Positions 56,523 through 64,000 of a stretch of DNA of 64,000 bases are shown here, piece after piece. This stretch comes from Palleronia sp. LCG004 (GTDB lineage Bacteria > Pseudomonadota > Alphaproteobacteria > Rhodobacterales > Rhodobacteraceae). The stretch covers positions 1 to 64,000 of the forward strand of contig NZ_CP136759.1 in NCBI RefSeq assembly GCF_032931615.1, written 5' to 3'. A program made the translations under genes and the position numbers. The notes beneath the pieces were generated by a model, which saw only the letters and a program-made list of their open reading frames with translations, had not been told where the DNA came from and made no database searches. Within the stretch, counting starts at the first letter, position 1. Each line of letters opens with the position of its first letter.

Positions 56523-58106
56523 TCAGCCCGCGTCCTTGTAGCTGACGGCCTTGGTATCGCTCCCGGCTTCGGTGGTGCGACGCTTGACCAGAAGGCGGTT
56601 CAGCGCCGCGATATAGGCGCGCGCGCTTGCCACGACGGTATCTGTATCGGCGGACTGGCCGGTCACGATGCGTCCGTCTTCCTCCATCCGGACGGTGACG
56701 GTCGCCTGTGCGTCGGTGCCTTCGGTAACGGCATGAACCTGATAAAGCTGAAGCTGCGCCTCGTGCGGGACAAGGGACTTGACCGCGTTGAAGGCTGCAT
56801 CGACCGGTCCGTCCCCCTGGGCCGTGACCTGCCGGTCCTCGCCGTCGATCCTCAGCGTCATGTCCGCCGATTGGGGGGCCTCGGTGCCGCAGATGACACG
56901 CAGGAACTTGAGCTGCACGGCCTCTTCGCCGGCACCCTGCGCGCGGACGAGCGCCTCGATATCCTCGTCGTAAACTTCCTTCTTGCGATCGGCGAGCTCC
57001 TTGAAGCGGACGAAGATGTCGCCGAGCTGGTTGTCGGCCACGTCGAAGCCCAGCTCCTTGAGCTTGGAGCGGAGCGCGGCGCGCCCCGAATGCTTGCCCA
57101 TGACGAGCGAGGTCTCCTTCAGACCCACATCGGCGGGGCGCATGATCTCGAAGGTCTCGGCGTTCTTCAGCATGCCATCCTGATGGATGCCCGACTCGTG
57201 CGCGAAGGCGTTCTTGCCGACGATCGCCTTGTTGAACTGCACGGGAAAGCCGCTGATCGTCGAGACGCGGCGTGAGATCGCCATCAGCCGCGTGGAATCG
57301 ACGCCGGTGGACCATGGCATGATGTCGTTGCGGACCTTCAGCGCCATCACCACCTCCTCGAGGGCGGTGTTGCCGGCCCGCTCTCCGAGACCGTTGATCG
57401 TGCATTCGATCTGGCGCGCGCCACCGGCAACGGCGGCAAGGCTGTTGGCCGTCGCCATGCCGAGGTCGTTGTGGCAATGCGTGGCGAAGATCACGTCCTC
57501 GCCGCCCTCGACCTCGGCGATGAGGCGGCGGATCAGATCGGCGCTCTCGACGGGTGCGGTGTAGCCGACCGTATCGGGGATGTTGATCGTGGTGGCACCG
57601 GCCTTGATCGCAATCTCGACGGTGCGCTTGAGAAAGTCCCATTCGGTGCGCGTCGCGTCCATCGGGGACCATTGCACGTTGTCGCAGAGGTTGCGCGCAT
57701 GGGTCACTGTCTCGTGGATGCGCTCGGCCATCTGGTCCTGGTCGAGATTCGGGATCGCACGGTGCAGCGGCGAGGTGCCGATGAAGGTGTGGATGCGCGG
57801 GGATGCCGCGGGTTTCACGGCCTCCCAGGCGCGGTCGATATCCTTGATATTGGCTCGCGCGAGGCCGCAGATCGTGGCCCGCTTCGTCCGCTCGGCAATG
57901 GCCTTCACCGCGGCGAAATCGCCTTCGGAGGCGATCGGAAAGCCCGCTTCGATGATGTCGACGCCCATTTCGTCGAGCATTTCGGCCAGTTCGAGCTTTT
58001 CGCGGTGGCTCATCGTGGCACCGGGCGATTGCTCTCCGTCGCGCAGCGTCGTGTCGAAGATCAATACCCGGCCGTCATCGGCCTTCTGCAGATCCTGATT
58101 GGTCAT
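56523..58106 (-). CDS. leuA: 2-isopropylmalate synthase
   Basis: The 527-aa enzyme condenses 2-ketoisovalerate with acetyl-CoA, the first committed step of leucine synthesis. It has FDTTLRDGEQSPGATMS near the N-terminus (catalytic RDGEQ), the metal-site FATHCHNDLGMATANSLAA, the flexible ESGIHQDGMLKN region and a C-terminal LeuA allosteric domain (about 395-510) for leucine feedback. A leucine leader peptide and attenuator-like fold lie just upstream. Confidence 0.97.
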   Translation of the reverse strand: MTNQDLQKADDGRVLIFDTTLRDGEQSPGATMSHREKLELAEMLDEMGVDIIEAGFPIASEGDFAAVKAIAERTKRATICGLARANIKDIDRAWEAVKPAASPRIHTFIGTSPLHRAIPNLDQDQMAERIHETVTHARNLCDNVQWSPMDATRTEWDFLKRTVEIAIKAGATTINIPDTVGYTAPVESADLIRRLIAEVEGGEDVIFATHCHNDLGMATANSLAAVAGGARQIECTINGLGERAGNTALEEVVMALKVRNDIMPWSTGVDSTRLMAISRRVSTISGFPVQFNKAIVGKNAFAHESGIHQDGMLKNAETFEIMRPADVGLKETSLVMGKHSGRAALRSKLKELGFDVADNQLGDIFVRFKELADRKKEVYDEDIEALVRAQGAGEEAVQLKFLRVICGTEAPQSADMTLRIDGEDRQVTAQGDGPVDAAFNAVKSLVPHEAQLQLYQVHAVTEGTDAQATVTVRMEEDGRIVTGQSADTDTVVASARAYIAALNRLLVKRRTTEAGSDTKAVSYKDAG

Positions 58107-58144
58107 GGCGTGGGGTCTTTCCTGTCTGTTGCTTGTCCTTCGAT

Positions 58145-58202
58145 CCTTCGGCGCTGGTCCACCCCTGAGCGGTCGCGCCGAGAAGGCACGCTCAGAGGCG
58201 CG
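58145..58202 (-). promoter_or_regulatory. Attenuator-like alternative stems downstream of the leucine leader
   Basis: On the minus strand, GGCGCG (58179-58174) can pair upstream with CGCGCC (58202-58197), which overlaps the last leucine-leader codons. Alternatively the same region pairs downstream in a longer stem (CTTC/GGCGC with GCGCC/GAAGG, 58186-58145). The two folds are mutually exclusive, as in amino-acid attenuators. No clear T-run follows the downstream stem, so termination may need Rho or the effect may be on translation. Confidence 0.55.
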
Positions 58203-58257
58203 TAAGGAGAAGAAGCATCAGACCGCGCGGGTCGTTATGGAGGATGCGCGTTTTCAT
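58192..58257 (-). CDS. leuL: Leucine leader peptide for leuA attenuation
   Basis: A 21-aa reading frame starting MKTRILHND and ending in LMLLLLTRL, with seven Leu in total, five of them in the LMLLLL run (CTG ATG CTT CTT CTC CTT). It ends 86 bases before leuA on the same strand. The Leu codon run and following alternative stems match a ribosome-stalling attenuator. The Shine-Dalgarno is weak. TATTGT about 17 bases upstream could be a -10 box, giving a very short or nearly leaderless 5' end. Confidence 0.75.
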   Translation of the reverse strand: MKTRILHNDPRGLMLLLLTRL

Positions 58258-58335
58258 GGCACCGACAATAGCCGCGATTCGGCAAATGAAAACCCCTCGT
58301 TTGACGCGACGTGCAGCGCAGCTAGCTTAAATCGC

Positions 58336-59049
58336 ATGGCTGATGAAAAACGACAGGCGCTGGTCACGGGCGGCGCGAACGGGATCGGGCGGGGCATCGT
58401 GGATCACCTGCTCGCCACAGGGTGGCGCGTCGCCGCGCTCGACCGGGATCGAAGTGCGCTTTCCGAACTCGAGGACCGGGCGGATCTGACGACCATCGCC
58501 GCCGATGTGAGCGCCGAGGACGAGGTGCGCGAAGCGGTTGGCGGGCTCGACCGGCTCGATCTCCTCGTGTGCAATGCGGGCATCGCCAGCCCCGTGAACG
58601 GCGCGATCGAGGATCTCGACCTGTCGGATTGGAACGCCTGGATCGGCACGAACCTGACCGGCACGTTCCTGATGTCGAAATATGCCATTCCGCTCCTGCG
58701 CGCGTCGCAGGGAAGCATCGTGACGATGTCGTCGACCCGTGCCTTCATGTCGGAACCCGAAACCGAGGCCTATGCCGCCACCAAGGGCGGCATCGTGGCG
58801 CTGACCCATGCGATGGCGATCTCGCTCGGGCCCGAGATCCGCGTGAACGGCATCGCACCCGGCTGGATCGTCACCGGCGATCCCGACGCGCTCGACCCCG
58901 ACGACCACGCCCAGCATCCGGCGGGCCGTGCGGGCATGCCGCAGGACATCGCCGAGGCCGTCAGCTACCTTGCCGATGCCGGTTTCGTGACGGGTCAGAT
59001 CCTGACTCTCGACGGCGGCATGACGCGAAAGATGATCTATCGGGAATGA
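58336..59049 (+). CDS. Short-chain dehydrogenase/reductase (SDR)
   Basis: A 237-aa classical SDR with cofactor loop TGGANGIGRG, NAGIAS, catalytic Ser in MSSTRAF and YxxxK in YAATK, and the C-terminal PGWIVTGDPDAL. The substrate is not evident. The start at 58336 (MADEKRQALVTGG) lies in the region divergent from leuL. Two more genes (an SDR and a photolyase) follow at 4-base spacing or overlap. Confidence 0.92.
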   Translation: MADEKRQALVTGGANGIGRGIVDHLLATGWRVAALDRDRSALSELEDRADLTTIAADVSAEDEVREAVGGLDRLDLLVCNAGIASPVNGAIEDLDLSDWNAWIGTNLTGTFLMSKYAIPLLRASQGSIVTMSSTRAFMSEPETEAYAATKGGIVALTHAMAISLGPEIRVNGIAPGWIVTGDPDALDPDDHAQHPAGRAGMPQDIAEAVSYLADAGFVTGQILTLDGGMTRKMIYRE

Positions 59050-59053
59050 CCGG

Positions 59054-59716
59054 ATGAAGAAGGCGCTTGTGATCGGTGCATCGGGTGGCATCGGCCGCGC
59101 CGTCGCGGAGGAGCTGAGGGGCCGCGATGTCGAGGTCGTGACGCTGTCGCGGGCCGAGGACGGGTTCGACATCACCGACGAGGCGTCGATCGAGGCCGCT
59201 CTGAAACCGCTCGACGACGATTTCGACCTCGTCTTCGTGGCCACGGGCGCGCTGACCTCGACGCGGGACGCGCCCGAGAAGTCGCTTTCCGATCTGGGGG
59301 CCGATGAGATCCTGGCGCAGGTCTCGCTCAATGCCATCGGGCCCGCCCTGGTTCTCAAGCACTGGAAGCGCCGCATCCCGCGCAAGGGGCGCTTCGTGTT
59401 TGCGGCCTTGTCCGCACGTGTGGGGTCGATCGGGGATAACGGGCTCGGCGGCTGGTATTCCTACCGGACGTCCAAGGCCGCGCTCAACGCGCTGATGCAC
59501 GGTGCCGCGGTCGAGATCGGCCGCAGCCGCAGGGAGGCGATCGTCGCGTGCCTGCATCCCGGCACCGTCGCGACCGAATTCACCGAAGATTACCCCGATC
59601 ACGACAAGGTTACGCCACTCGAGGCCGCCGCGCGCCTGATCGACGTGATCGAGGGACTATCGCCCGCGCAGTCGGGTGGTTTCTTCGACTATGCCGCGAA
59701 GGAGATCCCATGGTGA
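59054..59716 (+). CDS. SDR-family oxidoreductase (CsgA-like)
   Basis: A 220-aa atypical SDR with MKKALVIGASGGIGRAVAEEL, FVFAALSARVGSIGDN and YxxxK in YRTSKAALN. PGTVATEFTEDYPD near the C-terminus is typical of the subgroup annotated as CsgA-like or cell-cell signalling SDRs. It overlaps the photolyase start by 7 bases, so they are probably co-translated. Confidence 0.9.
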   Translation: MKKALVIGASGGIGRAVAEELRGRDVEVVTLSRAEDGFDITDEASIEAALKPLDDDFDLVFVATGALTSTRDAPEKSLSDLGADEILAQVSLNAIGPALVLKHWKRRIPRKGRFVFAALSARVGSIGDNGLGGWYSYRTSKAALNALMHGAAVEIGRSRREAIVACLHPGTVATEFTEDYPDHDKVTPLEAAARLIDVIEGLSPAQSGGFFDYAAKEIPW

Positions 59717-61236
59717 GCCGTCTGATCCTCGTCCTCGGCGACCAGCTGAGTGAAGACCTTTCCGCGCTGCGGGAGGCCGGACAGGACGATGTCGTCGTCA
59801 TGGCCGAAGTCGGCGACGAGGCAAGCTACGTCCCCCATCATCCCAAGAAGATCGCGTTCCTCTTCGCCGCGATGCGCAAGTTCGCGGCCCGCCTGCGCGA
59901 GGATGGCCGGAACGTCGCCTATACCTCGCTCGACGACGAGGAGAATACCGGGTCGATCACCGGAGAGCTTCTGCGCCGCGCCGAAGAGCACGGTGCGTCC
60001 GAAGTCATCGCGACCGAGCCCGGCGAATGGCGTTTGATCGAGGCGCTGAACGATTGCCCGCTGAAGGTCACGCAACTTTCCGACGACCGTTTCATCGCCT
60101 CCCATTCCGAATTCGACACGTGGGCCGACGGGCGCAAGGAGTTGCGAATGGAGTGGTTCTATCGTGACATGCGGCGCAAGACCGGCCTTCTGATGGATGG
60201 CGAAGAGCCCGCGGGCGGCAAGTGGAACTTCGATCACGACAACCGCAAACCCGCCCCCGACGCGGTCGAGTTCGGCGGCCCGATGCAGTTCACCCCCGAC
60301 GAGGTCGTGGGAGAGGTGCTCGACCTCGTCGAGCGGCGCTTCGGCAACAATTTCGGCGATCTGCGGCCCTTCTGGTTCGCGACCGACCAGGGGCAGGCGC
60401 GCCGCGCCCTCGCCCATTTCATCAGGGGCGCGTTGCCGAAATTCGGCGATTATCAGGATGCGATGCTGGCGAAAGACAGCTTTCTCTATCACGGGGTCCT
60501 GTCGCTCTATCTCAACGCGGGGCTGCTCTCGCCCATGGAGATCTGCCGCGCGGCCGAGGAAGCCTACGAGAAGGGCGATGCCCCCATCAACGCGGTCGAG
60601 GGGTTCATCCGCCAGATCATCGGCTGGCGCGAATACATGCGCGGCATCTATTTCCGCGAGGGGCCGGACTATGCCGACCGCAACGAACTCGGCCATACCC
60701 GTTCGCTTCCGGGCTTCTACTGGGGCGACGAGACGCGAATGGCCTGCATCTCTCATACCGTCGCGCAGACGAAATCCGAGGCCTATGCCCATCACATCCA
60801 GCGGTTGATGGTGACGGGCAACTTCGCGCTTCTCGCAGGCATCTCGCCGCAGGAGGTGCAGCACTGGTACATGAGCGTCTATGCCGACGCCTACGAATGG
60901 GTGATGAGCGCCAACGTCATCGGCATGAGCCAGTTCGCCGATGGCGGGGTCGTGGGGTCCAAGCCCTATGTCTCGTCCGGCAACTACATCGACAAGATGT
61001 CGGATTACTGCGGTGACTGCGCCTATTCGGTAAAGACCAAGGTGGGCGAGGGGGCCTGTCCCTTCAACCTGCTCTACTGGGCCTTCATGGAGCGGCACCG
61101 CGAGCGGTTCGAGGGCAATCCGCGCATGGCGCAGATGTACGCGACCTGGGACCGGATGGACGAGGACAAGCGCGCCCGGATCCTCGACGAGGCCGAGACA
61201 TTCCTCAATCGCATGGCCCAGGGCGCGCCCGTCTGA
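59710..61236 (+). CDS. Cryptochrome/photolyase, iron-sulfur (CryB/PhrB, FeS-BCP) type
   Basis: A 508-aa flavoprotein of the bacterial photolyase-like class that repairs (6-4) photoproducts or acts in light signalling. The N-terminal domain starts LILVLGDQLSEDLSAL. The C-terminal FAD domain has INAVEGFIRQIIGWREYMRG, GNFALLAGISPQEVQHWYM and EWVMSANVIGMSQFADGG. The four [4Fe-4S] ligands expected for the class are present: one Cys in RMACISHT, two in DYCGDCAY, one in GACPFNLLYW. AAGGAG precedes the ATG. It is the last gene of a three-gene unit with two SDRs. Confidence 0.95.
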   Translation: MVSRLILVLGDQLSEDLSALREAGQDDVVVMAEVGDEASYVPHHPKKIAFLFAAMRKFAARLREDGRNVAYTSLDDEENTGSITGELLRRAEEHGASEVIATEPGEWRLIEALNDCPLKVTQLSDDRFIASHSEFDTWADGRKELRMEWFYRDMRRKTGLLMDGEEPAGGKWNFDHDNRKPAPDAVEFGGPMQFTPDEVVGEVLDLVERRFGNNFGDLRPFWFATDQGQARRALAHFIRGALPKFGDYQDAMLAKDSFLYHGVLSLYLNAGLLSPMEICRAAEEAYEKGDAPINAVEGFIRQIIGWREYMRGIYFREGPDYADRNELGHTRSLPGFYWGDETRMACISHTVAQTKSEAYAHHIQRLMVTGNFALLAGISPQEVQHWYMSVYADAYEWVMSANVIGMSQFADGGVVGSKPYVSSGNYIDKMSDYCGDCAYSVKTKVGEGACPFNLLYWAFMERHRERFEGNPRMAQMYATWDRMDEDKRARILDEAETFLNRMAQGAPV

Positions 61237-61239
61237 GGG

Positions 61240-62235
61240 TCAGGCCGCCTGTCGCCGCGACAGGTCCGACATGACCTCGGCCGCGATCTCGAACGAGCGT
61301 TCGCGCGCGACCGGATCGTGGATCTGGCCGGTCAGGATCATCTCGTCCGGCGCGTGCTCGGCGATCATGGCCGAAAGCTGCGCGCGCACCTGCGCCGGGT
61401 CGCCCACCGCCGTCACCCGCAGGGCGTGATCGACGCCGCGCCGGATCTCGGGACCGATGGCTGCGTCGATATCGTCGACCGGGCGCGGCAACTTGCCCGG
61501 CTGGCCCGTCCTGAGCCGCGCGAAGGCCTGCTGCATCGAGGTCCTGAGGCGCAGCGCCTCGCGCTCCTCTTCGGCGGCGAAGACGTTGGCCGCGAGCATG
61601 AAGTATGGCTTCTCGAGCGTCTCTGACGGCTGGAACCGCGTGCGGTAGATGTCACGCGCCTGGTCGAGCGCGTCGGGCGCGAAATGCGACGCGAAGGCAT
61701 AGGGCAGGCCCAGATGCGCGGCAAGCTGCGCACCGTAGAGCGACGAGCCGAGGATCCAGATCGGGACATGCGTGCCTTCACCCGGCACGGCGCGGACCTG
61801 TGCGGCGGGGTTCGCGTCTCCGAAATAGGCCTGCAGCGCCATCACGTCGCGCGGGAAATCCTCGCTTCCGTCGCGGCGGAAGGCCCGCATCACCGCCATG
61901 TCGCCGCCCGGTGCGCGCCCGAGGCCCAGATCGATCCGGTCGCCGTGGATCGTGGCGAGCGTTCCGAACTGCTCGGCGATGGCGAGCGGCGCGTGGTTCG
62001 GCAGCATGATGCCGCCCGCACCTACCCGGATGCGCGAAGTGGCGCTTGCGATATGGCCGATCAGCACGCTCGTCGCGGCGCTCGCGATGCCTTCCATGTT
62101 GTGATGCTCGGCCAGCCAGAAGCGGTGATACCCCCAGCTTTCGGCCTTCCGGGCGAGGGCCACGGAATTGGCGATCGCGGCACGCGCATCCGATCCTTCG
62201 GGAACGGGAGAGAGATCGAGGATGGAATGGCGCAT
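61240..62235 (-). CDS. LLM-class flavin-dependent oxidoreductase (bacterial luciferase-like)
   Basis: A 331-aa FMN-dependent monooxygenase-like protein. Typical features are [49 protein letters not shown] (shown in parts by LAEHHN), [22 protein letters not shown], and [10 protein letters not shown]. It resembles the YhbW/MsnO8-type branch. The start at 62235 follows GGAGG by 7 bases. It ends 4 bases from the convergent photolyase gene. The substrate is unknown. Confidence 0.9.
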   Translation of the reverse strand: MRHSILDLSPVPEGSDARAAIANSVALARKAESWGYHRFWLAEHHNMEGIASAATSVLIGHIASATSRIRVGAGGIMLPNHAPLAIAEQFGTLATIHGDRIDLGLGRAPGGDMAVMRAFRRDGSEDFPRDVMALQAYFGDANPAAQVRAVPGEGTHVPIWILGSSLYGAQLAAHLGLPYAFASHFAPDALDQARDIYRTRFQPSETLEKPYFMLAANVFAAEEEREALRLRTSMQQAFARLRTGQPGKLPRPVDDIDAAIGPEIRRGVDHALRVTAVGDPAQVRAQLSAMIAEHAPDEMILTGQIHDPVARERSFEIAAEVMSDLSRRQAA

Positions 62236-62455
62236 GAGGAAGCCTCCGGTTGCGGGCGAGGGACCGGCGATGCGCGCCCCCCGTCTTGATCTGTCCAAGG
62301 ATGCTCACCAGAATGACGTAGAAATTTGGCGGCATCCTTCCCATCTGGGCGCTGGGTCGGCGTCTGGAAACCCCCTCACGTCGGTTTCGGGGCGATGCGC
62401 CGCGGCGGCACCGATCAGACCGGCCCGATCGGCCCGGTGCATTCGTTGATCGAGG

Positions 62456-63919
62456 CTATTGCGCCGGGCTTTCATCCCCGTCCGGATCGTCGGAGGCCGG
62501 TGCCTCCTCCTGGCCCGGGCCAGCCTGAGAGATCAACGCGCCGGCCTGCCATTCGCCCGAGCGTTCCTCACCCCCCGCGGTGCTGAGCGTTCCCTCGCCC
62601 TCGCGGCGGCCGCCGGCGAACCCACCTTCGTAGACGTCGCCGTTGGCATAGGTCAGGACACCCTGTCCCTCGATCTCGCCCTCGGACCATTCACCCACAT
62701 ACGTGCTGCCGTCGGGATAGACGATGCGGCCGCTGCCGTCGGGCTCTCCGTCCGAAAACGTGCCAGTATAGACCGTTCCGTCGGGATAGGTCGCCGTGCC
62801 CTCGCCGTCGCGTCGTCCTTCGCTCCAGGCTCCTTCGTAGGTCATGCCGCCCGGAAAGGTCATCGTACCCTGACCCTCGTTTCGGGCATCGACGAAGCTT
62901 CCCTCGTAGACGGCCCCGTTGGCATAGGTGGCGATGCCTTCGCCTTCGATCACGCCATTCGACCATTCGCCTTCGTATGTATTGCCGTCGGGATAGGTTA
63001 TGCGACCCTGACCATCGGGCAGGTCGTTGCGGAACTGTCCTTCGTAGACGGCCCCATCGGGATAGGTGACGGTGCCCTGTCCCTCGATGCGGCCCGCGAC
63101 CCATCCGCCGTCGTAACGATAGCCGTCGGGCCGTGTGAAGGTGCCTTGCCCCTCGCGCTGGTCGGCCTGGAACGCGCCTTCGTAGACGTCGCCGTTCGCG
63201 TATTCCTTTCGGCCCTCGCCCTGACGCTCTCCCGAGACGAAGTCACCGCGATAGACATCTCCGTCGGGGTGGGTGAGCGTTCCCTCGCCGGTGATCTCTC
63301 CGCCGCTCCACGCGCCTTCGTAGACGAGGCCGTCGGCCATGCGCAGCGTACCGGTGCCTTCGCGCAGGTCGCCCGCCATCTGGCCCTCGTAGACCGCGCC
63401 GCCGGGATAGGTGATCGTGCCGTCGCCCTCCTTCTCGCCGTCGACCCAGTCCCCGTCATAGACGTAACCCGAACTCGTCTCCATCCGGCCGATGCCGTGA
63501 TGGCGCGCGTTGCGGAACCCGCCCTCGTATCGGGTGCCGTTGGCATAGACCGCCACGCCCTGGCCGTTGATCGTGCCATCGGTCCAGTCGCCCTCGTAGG
63601 TGCCGCCATCGGCGAGGGTGATGCGCCCCTGGCCGTCCGGCTTGCCTTCGGCGAACTCGCCCTCGTAGACGGATCCGTTCGGGAACCGGGCGACGCCCTG
63701 TCCCACGACCTCTCCATCGGACCATTCGCCGGAATATTCGTATCCGTTGGGAAGGGTGTAGGTGCCGGTGCCGTGCTGGCGACCGTTCACGAACGTGCCC
63801 TCGTAGACGCCGCCATCCTCGTATTGCTTGGTCTCCACGCGGCCATCCGACTGGGCGAGAATTACCCCCGGCAGGGCGAGCGAGACGAGACCGGCGAGGA
63901 GGAGGGGGGTCGGGCGCAT
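62456..63919 (-). CDS. Exported MORN-repeat protein (about 18 repeats)
   Basis: A 487-aa protein with a Sec signal peptide (about 1-22, cleaved near LAQ-SDG) and then an almost uninterrupted ladder of 18 full 23-residue MORN repeats plus one partial, about residues 33-465. Consensus: YPDG-VYEG-F-G-EGQGT. The tail is acidic and Pro/Glu-rich (EEAPASDDPDGDESPAQ). No catalytic domain is attached. MORN ladders form long beta-hairpin rods that bind lipids or proteins; an envelope structural role is inferred. A 220-base spacer, with no gene visible, follows. Confidence 0.9.
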   Translation of the reverse strand: MRPTPLLLAGLVSLALPGVILAQSDGRVETKQYEDGGVYEGTFVNGRQHGTGTYTLPNGYEYSGEWSDGEVVGQGVARFPNGSVYEGEFAEGKPDGQGRITLADGGTYEGDWTDGTINGQGVAVYANGTRYEGGFRNARHHGIGRMETSSGYVYDGDWVDGEKEGDGTITYPGGAVYEGQMAGDLREGTGTLRMADGLVYEGAWSGGEITGEGTLTHPDGDVYRGDFVSGERQGEGRKEYANGDVYEGAFQADQREGQGTFTRPDGYRYDGGWVAGRIEGQGTVTYPDGAVYEGQFRNDLPDGQGRITYPDGNTYEGEWSNGVIEGEGIATYANGAVYEGSFVDARNEGQGTMTFPGGMTYEGAWSEGRRDGEGTATYPDGTVYTGTFSDGEPDGSGRIVYPDGSTYVGEWSEGEIEGQGVLTYANGDVYEGGFAGGRREGEGTLSTAGGEERSGEWQAGALISQAGPGQEEAPASDDPDGDESPAQ

Positions 63920-64000
63920 GAAGATCTCCTGTCGTGCGGGAGCGTCGCGTCCGGTGCGCGCGGTCCCGCCGTTTCGGATGAGGGGAAAATCTAGCGGTCC

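Noticed and set aside
56511..56526. Phage or integrative-element attachment site at the palindrome
   Set aside because: No integrase, second copy or inserted element is visible nearby.
62459..63994. Plus-strand 511-codon open frame opposite the MORN gene
   Set aside because: It mirrors the repeat structure of the MORN gene on the other strand. The minus strand has a signal peptide and regular MORN consensus.

Overview
The window looks like the origin-proximal end of an alphaproteobacterial chromosome, most likely a marine Rhodobacteraceae (Roseobacter group). This is inferred from the dnaA-dnaN-recF-gyrB order, very high GC, TRAP and TAXI transporters, B12-riboswitch-controlled nrdHIEF, a CryB-type iron-sulfur photolyase and the mre/rod cluster. 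No database search was possible. Annotation rests on motifs, gene order, ribosome-binding sites and RNA elements read directly from the sequence. No insertion sequence, prophage, CRISPR array or rRNA was seen.

Layout. (1) 0.1-6.4 kb: dnaA, dnaN, recF, gyrB on the plus strand. (2) 6.5-18 kb: a tightly packed six-gene minus-strand unit. It runs from an acidic 50-residue-repeat protein (probable type I secretion substrate), through two ABC exporter subunits with decayed ATPase motifs and an HlyD adaptor, to a receiver/anti-sigma-like ATPase and a large hybrid histidine kinase. This is the most unusual locus here. (3) 18.1-24.1 kb: a B12-sparing island with two cobalamin riboswitches. One precedes a 100-aa unknown and a B12-independent homocysteine methyltransferase; the other precedes nrdHIEF. 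(4) 24.2-29.6 kb: a TAXI TRAP transporter with DUF1850, then an SLC13 carrier. (5) 29.6-38.3 kb: an RpiR regulator divergent from a catabolic operon (N-formylglutamate-amidohydrolase-like hydrolase, TRAP DctQMP, glutamine-synthetase-like ligase, aldehyde dehydrogenase, Fe-alcohol dehydrogenase). It could form a gamma-glutamylation route for an amino alcohol. (6) 38.3-41.8 kb: a sulfate ABC importer. (7) 42-48.2 kb: a sulfotransferase divergent from four sugar-transfer genes, the first a sucrose-phosphate synthase/phosphatase-like fusion. (8) 48.2-49.8 kb: tRNA-Gln, a uracil-DNA-glycosylase-like protein and an SseB-family protein. (9) 49.8-56.3 kb: mreB-mreC-mreD-mrdA-rodA cell-shape operon ending in a 2-hydroxyacid dehydrogenase. 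(10) 56.5-58.3 kb: leuA with a leucine leader peptide and an attenuator-like fold. (11) 58.3-62.2 kb: two SDR genes with a photolyase, then a luciferase-like monooxygenase. (12) 62.5-63.9 kb: an exported protein made almost wholly of MORN repeats.

How it fits together. Region 2 reads as one transcriptional unit joining export of a repeat protein to a phosphorelay without a DNA-binding output. Region 3 would switch on B12-independent enzymes for methionine and deoxynucleotide synthesis when cobalamin runs short. Region 5 has an importer, ligase, two oxidation steps and an amide hydrolase under one local regulator. The long open frames antisense to most genes are high-GC artefacts and were left out.
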